Shown in pieces: positions 25,630 through 34,860 of a DNA stretch of 64,000 nucleotides; the stretch's first letter is position 1; every line of letters starts with the position of its first letter. Position numbers and translations under genes: made by a program. Source of the stretch: GCA-2737665 sp046335555 (GTDB taxonomy: Bacteria; Bacteroidota; Bacteroidia; Palsa-965); NCBI GenBank assembly GCA_046335555.1, contig JBKDHA010000169.1, positions 12,163 through 76,162 on the forward strand. The letters are read 5' to 3'. The notes under the pieces are model-generated. The model ran no database searches and was not told the origin of the DNA. It worked only from the letters and a program-made list of their open reading frames with translations.

Positions 25630-26622
25630 TTAACTCTTACAGAACTCATTCTTTGCCTCTGCATATTCACTCATCATATTACTGATGATAGTTTCGCAGG
25701 GTAATATATCGTGAATGAGTTCGGCCGATTTCCCTGCGCACCAGAGGCGTTTGTAGTTATTGGGCAGTACCGAATCTTCGAGCCGTTTCATGCCGCGCAC
25801 ATGCACAATTGTTTTAAACCACTTTTTGGTGCGCGGGTTATTACTCATAAATCGCTCGAACCAGTTTTGGTTATACCCCATGCTTTTTGCTTCGGGCGTG
25901 TCGATAATTGTGCAGGGAGTGCCGGAAAGTTTTTCTGTCATTACAATATCATCCATGCCGGCGTTTACAATGGCTTGCTTGTATTCGTCATTTACACCGG
26001 CTTCGGTGCAGGCGATAAAACGTGTGCCAACCGAAACAGCATCGGCACCGAGTGCCTGAACCGACAGGATACCGCGACCATCGGCTATACCACCGGCGGC
26101 TATGGTGATGATGTTTGGAAATTCTTTTTTTAGTGCCGGCACAAGTATTTGCAGCGGATGCGGTCCGGCATGTCCGCCAGCACCCTGACCAACGGCAATA
26201 AATCCGTCGCAGCCGAGTGAGGCACACTTGCGGGCATGTGTGAGGTTGGTAACATCGCAAAACACTTTTGCTCCGTAACCATGTGCGGCTTCTATTACTT
26301 CTTTCGGGCTGCCGAGCGAGGTAATATAAACCGGCACTTTGGCCGCCACGCAAATTGCAAGGTGCTTTTTATAGAGCGGGTTCGATTGCTGTGTGATCAG
26401 ATTTATAGCGTAGCTGCCGCCCGGGTGCGCTTCCTTATATGTATTGAGTTGTGCAAGTAAAGTTTCGAGTTCGCCCTCTTTGCGGTAATTGAGCGAAGGA
26501 AAAGCCGCCAAAACACCGCTGCGCATTCCGGCTTCGAGCATGGCACGGTTGCTTACCAGAAACATGGGCGCCATTATTATAGGGTGAGTTACCCCGGTCA
26601 TTGCTGAGAATTTTCCGTTCAT
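25630..26622 (-). CDS. nitronate monooxygenase family protein (NMO/2-nitropropane dioxygenase)
   Basis: 330 residues; the ATG at 26622 is chosen because it gives the conserved beginning FSAMTGVTHPIIMAPMFLVSN. FMN-binding and active-site regions are visible: GQGAGGHAGPHP (catalytic His in this loop), IAAGGIADGRGI and ADAVSVGTRFIACTEA. The TIM-barrel flavoenzyme oxidises alkyl nitronates; several members are instead involved in enoyl-reductase-like chemistry. It is divergent from the MarR gene heading the beta-oxidation operon, 74 bp apart. Confidence 0.88.
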   Translation of the reverse strand: MNGKFSAMTGVTHPIIMAPMFLVSNRAMLEAGMRSGVLAAFPSLNYRKEGELETLLAQLNTYKEAHPGGSYAINLITQQSNPLYKKHLAICVAAKVPVYITSLGSPKEVIEAAHGYGAKVFCDVTNLTHARKCASLGCDGFIAVGQGAGGHAGPHPLQILVPALKKEFPNIITIAAGGIADGRGILSVQALGADAVSVGTRFIACTEAGVNDEYKQAIVNAGMDDIVMTEKLSGTPCTIIDTPEAKSMGYNQNWFERFMSNNPRTKKWFKTIVHVRGMKRLEDSVLPNNYKRLWCAGKSAELIHDILPCETIISNMMSEYAEAKNEFCKS

Positions 26623-26696
26623 GGGAATAAATTTAAGTAAACTTACGTTAATTTTATGCACGCATAATATTTTTTTGCTTATACTTGTTCTAACCA

Positions 26697-27158
26697 ATGA
26701 CTAAAAAGCACACCGAAACCGTTGATTCGAAGCTCAAAACCACTTGGCAGGTAGTGAGCCGGATGTACAATGCCGAAGCGGCTTTGTACGATGCAACCAT
26801 TGCTATGGCGCACTTTCTGCTGAATGTTGACAGCCACGATGGCTCTTACGCATCAGATATTGCTCCGCAGCTTGGAATGGAAAGCACTTCGCTTTCGCGC
26901 ATTATCCGTTCGCTCGAAGAAAAGGAGTTCATTGTTCGTAAAACCGACAAAGACGACCGCCGCCGCACATTAATAAAGCTCACCGAAAAAGGAAAGGCGC
27001 AAAAAGAACTGGCAAAAAACAGCGTGCGCCGCTTCAATAAAGAGCTTGAAGAGAAGCTGGGACAACGTAAAATGCAGGCGTTTCTCAAAACAATAGATGA
27101 AATAATGCAGCTCGCAGAAGAGCGCAACAGAATATTTAACACTAACAGAATTAAGTGA
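26697..27158 (+). CDS. MarR family transcriptional regulator
   Basis: 153 residues. The winged-helix core is visible: IAPQLGMESTSLSRIIRSLEEKEFI (helix-turn-helix, about 62-85) and RKTDKDDRRRTLIKLTEKG (wing, about 88-106). The stop overlaps the next ATG (TGATG). Its place at the head of the fatty-acid degradation operon suggests it senses a fatty acid or acyl-CoA and represses the operon, and perhaps the divergent flavoenzyme gene. This is inference from position. Confidence 0.9.
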   Translation: MTKKHTETVDSKLKTTWQVVSRMYNAEAALYDATIAMAHFLLNVDSHDGSYASDIAPQLGMESTSLSRIIRSLEEKEFIVRKTDKDDRRRTLIKLTEKGKAQKELAKNSVRRFNKELEEKLGQRKMQAFLKTIDEIMQLAEERNRIFNTNRIK

Positions 27159-29560
27159 TGAAGCGAAATATCCATAAAGTAGCCGTTCTCGGATCGGGCG
27201 TAATGGGATCGCGCATCGCCTGTCATTTCGCCAATATCGGGTGCGAAGTTCTTTTGCTCGATATTGTTCCGAAAGAGCCAAACGATGCCGAAAAAGCAAA
27301 AGGTCTCACACGCGAAAGCAAACCGGTTCGTAACCGAATTGTTAATGATGCGCTGCAGTTTGCGCTGAAATCAAATCCTTCGCCGATTTATCACAAGTCG
27401 TTTGCATCTCGCATTGCAACCGGAAATTTTGAAGACGATATGTCTAAAATTTCAGCTTGCGATTGGGTAATTGAAGTGGTGGTCGAAAATCTTGAAATCA
27501 AGAAATCGGTTTTTACGGAAGTAGAAAAACACCGGAAGCCGGGAACACTCATCACTTCCAATACATCAGGCATTCCGATTGGAATGATGGCCGAAGGACG
27601 CAGCGAAGATTTTAAAGCCCATTTCTGCGGGACACACTTCTTCAACCCGCCGCGCTACCTGCGCCTGCTCGAAATTATTCCGACCAAATACACCAGTGCA
27701 GAAGTTGTAGATTTCCTGATGCACTACGGCGAACAGTTTCTCGGAAAAACAACTGTACTCTGCAAAGACACACCAGCTTTTATTGCCAACCGCGTTGGTG
27801 TATTTGGCATGATGGCTACGCTGCACATTGCGCAGCAAATGAAACTTACGGTTGAAGAAATCGATAAACTTACCGGCCCTGTACTTGGCCGCCCCAAATC
27901 AGCCACATTCCGCACGGCTGATGTAGTTGGCCTTGATACCTTGGTGATGGTGGCCAACGGACTCACACAAAACTGTCCGAACGACGAAGCCCGTGAGCTT
28001 TTTGTGTTACCCGGCTTCCTGCAAAAAATGCTGGAGCAAAAATGGCTTGGCGATAAAACCGGACAAGGCTTTTACAAAAAAGTAAAAACCGGAGGCAAAT
28101 CAGAAATTCAGGCGCTTGATCTTGAAACACTCGAATACAAGCCTTCGCAGAAAGTTAAATTTGCCACATTAGAACTCACCAAACCTATTGATAACCTCCG
28201 TGAGCGTATCAAAGTATTGGTGAGCGGAAAAGATAAAGCCGGTGAATTTTATCGTGCCACATTTGCCGGATTATTCCAATACGTCTCCAACCGAATTCCT
28301 GAAATTGCCGACGAACTTTACAAAATAGACGATGCCCTGAAAGCCGGATTCGGATGGGAATTGGGACCGTTTGAGTATTGGGATGCTATCGGCGTTCAGC
28401 AAGCAACTGAACTCATGAAAAATGCCGGTCATGCTCCTGCTGTTTGGATTGATGAAATGCTGGCTGCCGGACATTCTGCCTTTTACAAAGTAGAAGATGG
28501 TGTACGTAAGTATTACGATATACCTTCTAAATCATACAAAACTATTCCGGGAACTGAAAATTTCATTTCGCTTGAAACCATTCGCGGAACGCGCACAGTT
28601 TGGAAAAACAGTGGTGTTACACTTACCGATCTTGGCGACGGAATTCTCAACGCCGAGTTTCATACCAAGATGAACACCATTGGCGGCGAAGTGCTTTCGG
28701 GACTCAACAAAGCTATTGATCTTGCAGAGAAAGAATACCGCGGACTTGTTATCAGCAACGAAGGTGCAAACTTCTCGGCCGGTGCAAATGTGGGTATGAT
28801 TTTCATGCTTGCCGCAGAGCAGGAGTGGGATGAACTGAATATGGCTGTACGCATGTTTCAGAACACTACGATGCGTTTGCGCTACTCATCTATTCCGGTT
28901 GTGGTTGCACCGCATAATCTTACACTCGGCGGTGGCTGCGAAATTTGTATGCATTCCGATGCCGTGGTTGCACATGCTGAAACATACATCGGACTTGTTG
29001 AGTTTGGCGTGGGCGTTATTCCGGGCGGCGGCGGTACAAAAGAGTTTGCCGTTCGTCTCAGCGATTCGCTGCGCGAAGGTGATGTTGAACTGAATGCATT
29101 CCGCGACAGGTTCCTTACTATTGGTCAGGCCAAAGTAGCTACTTCTGCTTACGAAGCATTTGATCTCGGTATCTTCCGCAAAGGCATCGACCGCGTTGTA
29201 GTTTCGCGCAGTCGTCAGCTTACCGAAGCCAAAGCCGAATGTTTGCGTCTGGCCGATGAAGGCTACACCATGCCCGCCCGCCGCAAAGATATTCGCGTAC
29301 TTGGTCAGCAGGCGCTGGGCATTGTTTACGTAGGTGCAAACTCCATGCGCAGCGGCAACTATATCAGCGATCACGATCAGAAAATTTCGGAGCGGCTTGG
29401 GTATGTGCTGGCCGGCGGAAATCTCTCGCAACCCACATTGGTTTCGGAACAATATCTCCTCGATCTGGAACGCGAAACATTTGTAAAACTGTGTACCGAA
29501 CGCAAAACACTTGAGCGGTTGCACAGCATTGTTAACGGCGGCAAAGTGCTCCGCAATTAA
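27158..29560 (+). CDS. 3-hydroxyacyl-CoA dehydrogenase / enoyl-CoA hydratase bifunctional enzyme (FadB-like)
   Basis: 800 residues. The dehydrogenase part comes first: NAD site VAVLGSGVMGSRIACHFAN (8-26), then SNTSGIPIG and HFCGTHFFNPPRYL with the catalytic His, then DTPAFIANRVG. The hydratase (crotonase) part comes last: NFSAGANVGM for the oxyanion hole (about 540) and GGGCEICMHSDAV with GLVEFGVGVIPGGGG (about 590-630). This order is the reverse of E. coli FadB and is usual in Bacteroidota. It carries out steps two and three of beta-oxidation. The start is the ATG at 27158 overlapping the marR stop; a GTG one codon earlier is not needed. Confidence 0.94.
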   Translation: MKRNIHKVAVLGSGVMGSRIACHFANIGCEVLLLDIVPKEPNDAEKAKGLTRESKPVRNRIVNDALQFALKSNPSPIYHKSFASRIATGNFEDDMSKISACDWVIEVVVENLEIKKSVFTEVEKHRKPGTLITSNTSGIPIGMMAEGRSEDFKAHFCGTHFFNPPRYLRLLEIIPTKYTSAEVVDFLMHYGEQFLGKTTVLCKDTPAFIANRVGVFGMMATLHIAQQMKLTVEEIDKLTGPVLGRPKSATFRTADVVGLDTLVMVANGLTQNCPNDEARELFVLPGFLQKMLEQKWLGDKTGQGFYKKVKTGGKSEIQALDLETLEYKPSQKVKFATLELTKPIDNLRERIKVLVSGKDKAGEFYRATFAGLFQYVSNRIPEIADELYKIDDALKAGFGWELGPFEYWDAIGVQQATELMKNAGHAPAVWIDEMLAAGHSAFYKVEDGVRKYYDIPSKSYKTIPGTENFISLETIRGTRTVWKNSGVTLTDLGDGILNAEFHTKMNTIGGEVLSGLNKAIDLAEKEYRGLVISNEGANFSAGANVGMIFMLAAEQEWDELNMAVRMFQNTTMRLRYSSIPVVVAPHNLTLGGGCEICMHSDAVVAHAETYIGLVEFGVGVIPGGGGTKEFAVRLSDSLREGDVELNAFRDRFLTIGQAKVATSAYEAFDLGIFRKGIDRVVVSRSRQLTEAKAECLRLADEGYTMPARRKDIRVLGQQALGIVYVGANSMRSGNYISDHDQKISERLGYVLAGGNLSQPTLVSEQYLLDLERETFVKLCTERKTLERLHSIVNGGKVLRN

Positions 29561-29581
29561 TTTATTAAACACGACGAAACG

Positions 29582-30757
29582 ATGAATGCATATATAGTTG
29601 CCGGGTTCAGAACTGCAGTGGGCAAAGCTCCGCGAGGCATGTTCCGTTTTTATCGTCCTGATGATCTTGCTGCCGATGTGATCCGCCATCTGGTTGGATC
29701 AATTCCGGGCTTTGATAATAACCTGATTGAAGATGTAATTGTGGGTAATGCCATGCCCGAAGCCGAACACGGTTTAAATGTTGGCCGCCTGATCTCGCTG
29801 CTGGCATTAGATACCGATAAAGTTCCGGGGCAAACCGTAAACCGTTATTGCGCATCCGGCCTTGAAACAATTGCTATTGCCAGTGCAAAAATTCATGCCG
29901 GAATGGCCGACTGTATTATTGCAGGTGGTGTTGAAAGCATGAGTTTGATTCCGATGGGCGGCTGGCGTGTAATTCCGAATCCGCAAATTGCACAGCAGCA
30001 TGCCGACTGGTATTGGGGCATGGGATTAACTGCTGAAGCTGTTGCGAAAGAATATAATGTTTCGCGCGAGGATCAGGATGCGTTTGCGTTTAACTCCCAT
30101 AAAAAAGCAATTGCGGCAATTTCATCCGGTAAGTTTAAAGATGAAATTGTGCCGATAAAAATTACAGAAACCTTCCTCGGTGAAAACGAGAAGCGCCAAA
30201 CGCGCGAGTTTATTGTTGACACAGACGAAGGTCCGCGTGCCGATACCTCACTTGAAGCATTGGCAAAACTCAAACCCGTGTTTGCCGCCGACGGAACTGT
30301 TACAGCCGGAAACTCATCGCAAACCAGCGACGGCGCTGCATTTGTAATGGTGGTTAGCGAACGTTTTCTGAAACAACACAACCTGAAGCCAATTGCCCGC
30401 ATGGTCTCTCATGCGCTGGCTGGTGTGCCTCCGCGCATCATGGGAATTGGTCCGCTGTATGCAATTCCGAAAGCATTGGAAAAAGCCGGGCTGAAAGCTT
30501 CTGACATTGATTTGTTTGAGCTGAATGAGGCTTTTGCATCGCAATCGTTGGCCGTAATTCGCGGTCTTGAACTCGATCCTTCGCGAATTAACGTAAACGG
30601 AGGTGCAGTAGCACTCGGGCATCCGCTAGGATGCAGCGGTGCTAAACTTTCGGTTCAGCTTTTTAACGAGTTGCGCCGGCAGAATAAAAAATACGGAGTC
30701 GTAACTATGTGCGTGGGCACCGGTCAAGGTGCTGCGGGTGTATTTGAACTTCTCTGA
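29582..30757 (+). CDS. fadA: acetyl-CoA C-acyltransferase (3-ketoacyl-CoA thiolase)
   Basis: 391 residues. Both active-site cysteines and the histidine are present: Cys90 in NRYCASGLE, His347 in GHPLGCSGA and Cys377 in MCVGTGQGA. Length and motifs are those of a degradative thiolase, which splits 3-ketoacyl-CoA into acetyl-CoA and a shortened acyl-CoA. It begins 21 bp after the dehydrogenase/hydratase stop, forming the two-subunit beta-oxidation complex with it. Confidence 0.93.
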   Translation: MNAYIVAGFRTAVGKAPRGMFRFYRPDDLAADVIRHLVGSIPGFDNNLIEDVIVGNAMPEAEHGLNVGRLISLLALDTDKVPGQTVNRYCASGLETIAIASAKIHAGMADCIIAGGVESMSLIPMGGWRVIPNPQIAQQHADWYWGMGLTAEAVAKEYNVSREDQDAFAFNSHKKAIAAISSGKFKDEIVPIKITETFLGENEKRQTREFIVDTDEGPRADTSLEALAKLKPVFAADGTVTAGNSSQTSDGAAFVMVVSERFLKQHNLKPIARMVSHALAGVPPRIMGIGPLYAIPKALEKAGLKASDIDLFELNEAFASQSLAVIRGLELDPSRINVNGGAVALGHPLGCSGAKLSVQLFNELRRQNKKYGVVTMCVGTGQGAAGVFELL

Positions 30758-30791
30758 AATTAATTTATTGATAACCGAAATTAGTATTGTT

Positions 30792-32573
30792 ATGGCAACC
30801 AACACAACCAAAGGCGGAGAGTTTCTTATCAAAGAAACAGCTGCACAAGATATTTTCATTCCCGAACAATGGAATGAAGAACAACTGATGATGAAAAAAA
30901 CCTGTGAGGATTTCATCAGTCAGGAAGTAACACCGTATCTCAATCAGATCGACAATCAGGAAGAAGGTCTTGTGCCTTCAATTCTTGATAAAGCCGGCGA
31001 GCTTGGTATTCTGGGCATTTCTGTTCCCGAAGAATACGGCGGAATGGGGGCAGATTTTGTGACTTCAATGCTCACAACAGAAGTTATCGGTACCGGGCAT
31101 TCGATAGCCGTTTCAATTGCTGCGCATACAGGCATCGGCATTCTTCCTGTATTGTATTATGGCAATGAAGAGCAGAAGAAAAAGTATGTTCCGAAAATGG
31201 CTTCGGGCGAGTGGAAGGCTTGCTATTGCCTCACTGAGCCGGGAAGCGGTTCGGATGCCAACAGCGGAAAAACATCTGCAAAACTTTCGGCCGACGGGAA
31301 GCATTATATCCTGAATGGTCAGAAGATGTGGATCACCAATGGTGGTTTTGCGGAGATTTTTACTGTGTTTGCAAAGATTGATGATGATGAAAATCTTTCG
31401 GCGTTCATCGTGGAAAAATCTTTCGGCGGAATTACATTGAATCCTGAAGAACACAAAATGGGTATCAAGGGAAGTTCGACCCGTCAGGTGTTTTTTAACG
31501 ATTGCATGGTTCCGGTTGAGAACCTTCTTTCAGAGCGCGGCAATGGTTTTAAGATTGCTGTAAATATCCTGAACATCGGTCGTATTAAGCTTGCCGGTGC
31601 ATCGCTTGGCGGTTGTAAAGCTGTTGTTACACATGGTGTGCAATATGCCAACGAACGTCAGCAGTTTGGCCGCCCGATTTCTAAATACGGTGCAATACGT
31701 TTCAAACTGGCAGAGCAAGCTATCCGTACATTTGCCTCTGAAAGTGCAACGTATCGTGCTTCGCAAAATATGGAAGATGCAATTGCAGCACTCAAGGCTT
31801 CGGGCATGGATGATGCAAAAGCAAAACTGAAAGGCATTGAGCAGTTTGCTGTTGAAGCGGCGCTGCTGAAAGTACATGCTTCGGAAGTGCTCGACTATGT
31901 AGTGGATGAAGGTGTGCAGATATACGGCGGCATGGGCTACAGTGCCGAAGCACCGATGGATCGTGCTTACCGCGATTCACGCATCAATCGAATTTTTGAA
32001 GGGACAAATGAAATCAATCGCCTGCTGATTGTGGATATGCTGCTCAAGCGCGCTATGAAAGGAGAGCTTGATTTGATGGGCCCAGCGCAAAAAGTTGCCG
32101 CCGAGTTAATGAGCATTCCTGATTTCAGTGAGCCTGATGAAACCTTGTTTGCTGCTGAAAAAGCAATGATTGCCAATTTCAAGAAGGCGGTGCTTATGGT
32201 TGCCGGTGCAGCTGTGCAAAAGCTGATGATGAACTTGAGCAAGGAGCAGGAAATTCTCATGAACATTGCTGATATGGGCATTGAAACGTATGTGGCTGAA
32301 TCTACAATGCTGCGCGTTGAAAAGTTGGTAAGCATGCGCGGCGAAGCTGCCTGTGCCGAGCATTTGGCTATGATGCGTGTTTACATCAGCCGCGCTGCCG
32401 ATGTTATTTCACTGGCCGGACGTGATGCACTCAACAGTTTTGCCGAAGGTGATGAACTGCGCATGATGCTTATGGGACTGCGCCGTTTTACAAAGCAGCA
32501 GCCGTTCAACGTGAAAGAAGCACGACAGCTTGTAGCTCAAAAAATTATTGCTGAAAACCGTTACTGCTTCTAA
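30792..32573 (+). CDS. acyl-CoA dehydrogenase with C-terminal extension (VLCAD-like)
   Basis: 593 residues from the ATG at 30792; the frame opens 21 codons earlier but that part overlaps no conserved sequence. FAD/substrate motifs are CYCLTEPGSGSDANSG and KMWITNGGFAEIFTVFAK. The catalytic Glu is in RIFEGTNEINRLL (about 404). The last ~180 residues extend beyond the ordinary 380-residue family, as in VLCAD/ACAD9-type enzymes active on long chains. It performs the first beta-oxidation step and passes electrons to ETF, which is not encoded here. Confidence 0.93.
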   Translation: MATNTTKGGEFLIKETAAQDIFIPEQWNEEQLMMKKTCEDFISQEVTPYLNQIDNQEEGLVPSILDKAGELGILGISVPEEYGGMGADFVTSMLTTEVIGTGHSIAVSIAAHTGIGILPVLYYGNEEQKKKYVPKMASGEWKACYCLTEPGSGSDANSGKTSAKLSADGKHYILNGQKMWITNGGFAEIFTVFAKIDDDENLSAFIVEKSFGGITLNPEEHKMGIKGSSTRQVFFNDCMVPVENLLSERGNGFKIAVNILNIGRIKLAGASLGGCKAVVTHGVQYANERQQFGRPISKYGAIRFKLAEQAIRTFASESATYRASQNMEDAIAALKASGMDDAKAKLKGIEQFAVEAALLKVHASEVLDYVVDEGVQIYGGMGYSAEAPMDRAYRDSRINRIFEGTNEINRLLIVDMLLKRAMKGELDLMGPAQKVAAELMSIPDFSEPDETLFAAEKAMIANFKKAVLMVAGAAVQKLMMNLSKEQEILMNIADMGIETYVAESTMLRVEKLVSMRGEAACAEHLAMMRVYISRAADVISLAGRDALNSFAEGDELRMMLMGLRRFTKQQPFNVKEARQLVAQKIIAENRYCF

Positions 32574-32576
32574 GTT

Positions 32577-33020
32577 ATGGAGCCGAACAATGTGTTTTTT
32601 GAAACGAAAATTCTCTGGTCGCAGATTGATTCGAACCAGCACCTGAGGCATTCTGCTTATGCCGACCTCGGTGCACAGGCGCGTATCGAAATTTTGAATG
32701 CGTCGGGAATTACTGCCGATGTTTTCAAGAAACATCATATTGGTCCGATTTTATTTCGCGAAGAATTAATTTACTTCCGTGAAATACATGCCGACGATTC
32801 GGTGAAAGTAACCTGCGAACTTGTGCGCTGTCGCCCCGACGGATCGCGCTGGTCATTCCGGCAGGAAATATACCGAAGCGATGGAGTGAAAGCAGCGCAG
32901 ATCAATACCGACGGAGCCTGGTTAGATACAAAGCAGCGAAAACTTGCTCCGCCGCCGGCTGAAATTGCATCGGGTTTCGGATCAATACCACGCAGTCAAG
33001 ATTTTACAGATCAGATTTGA
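32577..33020 (+). CDS. acyl-CoA thioesterase, hotdog fold (4HBT-like)
   Basis: 147 residues. DSNQHLRHSAYADLGAQARIEIL (about 16-38) holds the Asp/Asn/His catalytic pattern of 4-hydroxybenzoyl-CoA thioesterase-like hotdog enzymes. The remainder (EELIYFREIHADDSVKVTCEL, WSFRQEIYRSDGVKAAQINTDGAWLD) follows the fold. It probably releases CoA from stalled acyl-CoA. It starts 3 bp after the acyl-CoA dehydrogenase stop. Confidence 0.87.
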   Translation: MEPNNVFFETKILWSQIDSNQHLRHSAYADLGAQARIEILNASGITADVFKKHHIGPILFREELIYFREIHADDSVKVTCELVRCRPDGSRWSFRQEIYRSDGVKAAQINTDGAWLDTKQRKLAPPPAEIASGFGSIPRSQDFTDQI

Positions 33021-33021
33021 T

Positions 33022-33534
33022 ATGAATACACAAACAATTCTCCGCAAAGCCCAGTCATCGGATTTTTACCGGTATATTTTGAATTTGGCGTTGTGGAGAG
33101 TTGTTCCGTTTAACAAACCACATCGTTTGCGCATCACAGCAATAACAGATGATGAGGTGCAGATTGAATTGCCTTATATCCGAAAAAACCTGAATCATGT
33201 TGGCGGAATACATGCGTGTGCGCTTGCAACACTTTGCGAATATGCAAGTGGTCTTTGTTTGCTGAAGCATCTCCCGCCGACAGAGTATCGTATTGTGATG
33301 AAAGGACTGAACATGACTTATCATTATCAGGCCAAAACAACAGTACGGGTTAAGTTTCGTGTTACAAAAGAGGAATTGAATTACGATATATTGATACCGC
33401 TTCGTGATACGGAGTCTGTTTTCAAAGACTATCAGGTTGATGTTTTTGATGAAACAGAAAATCATATTTGTACAGGAATAATCAACTGGCAAATTAAACC
33501 GTGGAGCAAAGTGCGGACAAAGGTTAAACAATAG
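33022..33534 (+). CDS. DUF4442 hotdog-fold protein (PaaI-like thioesterase relative)
   Basis: 170 residues from the ATG at 33022, 1 bp after the previous stop; the frame's earlier Met lies inside the upstream gene. The NLNHVGGIHACALATLCEYASGLCLL segment is the hotdog central helix with the Gly-Gly-His pattern of PaaI/DUF4442 proteins. The rest alternates strands. It is likely a second CoA-ester hydrolase or binding protein. It is the last gene of the beta-oxidation operon before the hairpin at 33524-33569. Confidence 0.8.
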   Translation: MNTQTILRKAQSSDFYRYILNLALWRVVPFNKPHRLRITAITDDEVQIELPYIRKNLNHVGGIHACALATLCEYASGLCLLKHLPPTEYRIVMKGLNMTYHYQAKTTVRVKFRVTKEELNYDILIPLRDTESVFKDYQVDVFDETENHICTGIINWQIKPWSKVRTKVKQ

Positions 33535-33569
33535 TGAAAATTAAATTATCAAATTTCGTTATTGTTTAA
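33524..33569 (+). terminator. long hairpin overlapping the DUF4442 stop codon
   Basis: TTAAACAATAGTGAAA pairs with TTTCGTTATTGTTTAA (14 of 16 bp) around a 14-nt AT loop. There is no T run after it, so it may be an attenuator, processing site or mRNA 3' end stabiliser between the beta-oxidation genes and fadL rather than a true terminator. Confidence 0.4.
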
Positions 33570-33633
33570 AAGATTCAATATATTGTACTGGAAATAGAAT
33601 CCTCCTAAAACACATACTTAAAACGCAGATTCA

Positions 33634-34860
33634 ATGAAAAAACAATTCAGAGCATTAGCGCTTCTGATGAGTGTTGGTTTTCCTGCTCTTGTTTCAGCAC
33701 AAGGCTTTCAGGTTAACCTACAAGGTCAAAAGCAACAAGGAATGGGTAGTGCCGGAACGGCTTTGCCGCAGGATGCTGCCGCTGTTTTCTTTAATCCGGG
33801 AAGTGTTTCTTTTCTGGAAAAGAACAGTATTACTGCTGGTGCAAACGGTACCATCAGCAATACCATATTTCAGGATGCAAATACATTTGCGCAGTACCGT
33901 ACCAACTCTCCGGTAAGTACTCCGTTTGCTGCGTATGCTGTTTACGGAATGGCTGAAAGCAAACTCAAGTTTGGACTGGGTGTGTACACACCTTTTGGCA
34001 GTACCGTAAAATGGGAAGATAACTGGACAGGCCGTTTTGCAATTACTCAGCTTCAGTTGCAGACAATATTTATTCAGCCTACAGTAAGCTACAAAATCAC
34101 GGATAAAATTGGTTTTGGAGCTGGCTTTATTTATGCACCCGGCAAAGTAAATCTTCAGCGTGATCTTCCGATTTTCGACGGAACAAACTATGCTCACGCT
34201 GAACTCGATGGCAAAGCAACCGGCTACGGATTCAATGCCGGCTTATATTTTGCAGCAACAGAAAAACTTTCATTCGGTTTAACGTATCGTTCAAAAGTGA
34301 ATATGAAAGTTACCGATGGAACAGCAACGTTTACAGTGCCAACAGCGCTTGATCCTAATTTCCCGGATGGCAATTTTACAGCTTCATTAGCATTGCCGCA
34401 GATCATTACATTAGGTATTGGCTTCAAAGCATCTGACAATCTTCAGTTAGCTTTTGATTTCAACTTTGGTGATTGGAGCGGTTATGATACACTGGCTTTT
34501 GATTACGAAACAAACACATCATCGCTCGAAGACACAAAATCGCCGCGCATGTATGAAAACTCGTATGCTTTCCGTTTGGGCGCGCAGTACAAACTCATGA
34601 GCGAGCTTGATTTGCGCGCAGGTGTTGGTTATTCAATTTCGCCAATTCAGGATGGTTATGTTACACCCGAAAGCCCTGATGCGAATCGTCTGAATCTCAC
34701 AGCCGGCTTGGGTTATCGCATCGGCGAACATTTTGCAGTTGATGCGTCTTACACATTCGCGCAGCTTAAACGTACCGATAAAAATTTAGAGACCAATCTC
34801 GACGGTACCTTCAAAACGTATGTTTCAATTCCGGGTCTCTCACTTTCTTATCACTTCTAA
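33634..34860 (+). CDS. OmpP1/FadL/TodX family outer-membrane transporter
   Basis: 408 residues. The signal peptide ends at VSAQG, and QGFQVNLQGQKQQGMGSAGTALPQDAAAVFFNPG is the FadL N-terminal hatch sequence, including the conserved NPG turn. Barrel strands follow, ending in IPGLSLSYHF with a terminal Phe. FadL proteins take up long-chain fatty acids or hydrophobic compounds across the outer membrane. The position directly after a beta-oxidation operon supports fatty-acid import. Its stop overlaps the next start (TAATG). Confidence 0.92.
   Translation: MKKQFRALALLMSVGFPALVSAQGFQVNLQGQKQQGMGSAGTALPQDAAAVFFNPGSVSFLEKNSITAGANGTISNTIFQDANTFAQYRTNSPVSTPFAAYAVYGMAESKLKFGLGVYTPFGSTVKWEDNWTGRFAITQLQLQTIFIQPTVSYKITDKIGFGAGFIYAPGKVNLQRDLPIFDGTNYAHAELDGKATGYGFNAGLYFAATEKLSFGLTYRSKVNMKVTDGTATFTVPTALDPNFPDGNFTASLALPQIITLGIGFKASDNLQLAFDFNFGDWSGYDTLAFDYETNTSSLEDTKSPRMYENSYAFRLGAQYKLMSELDLRAGVGYSISPIQDGYVTPESPDANRLNLTAGLGYRIGEHFAVDASYTFAQLKRTDKNLETNLDGTFKTYVSIPGLSLSYHF

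Noticed and set aside
28886..29689. 267-codon minus-strand frame opposite the FadB-like gene
   Set aside because: Antisense shadow of a conserved coding region, overlapping also the start of the thiolase gene.
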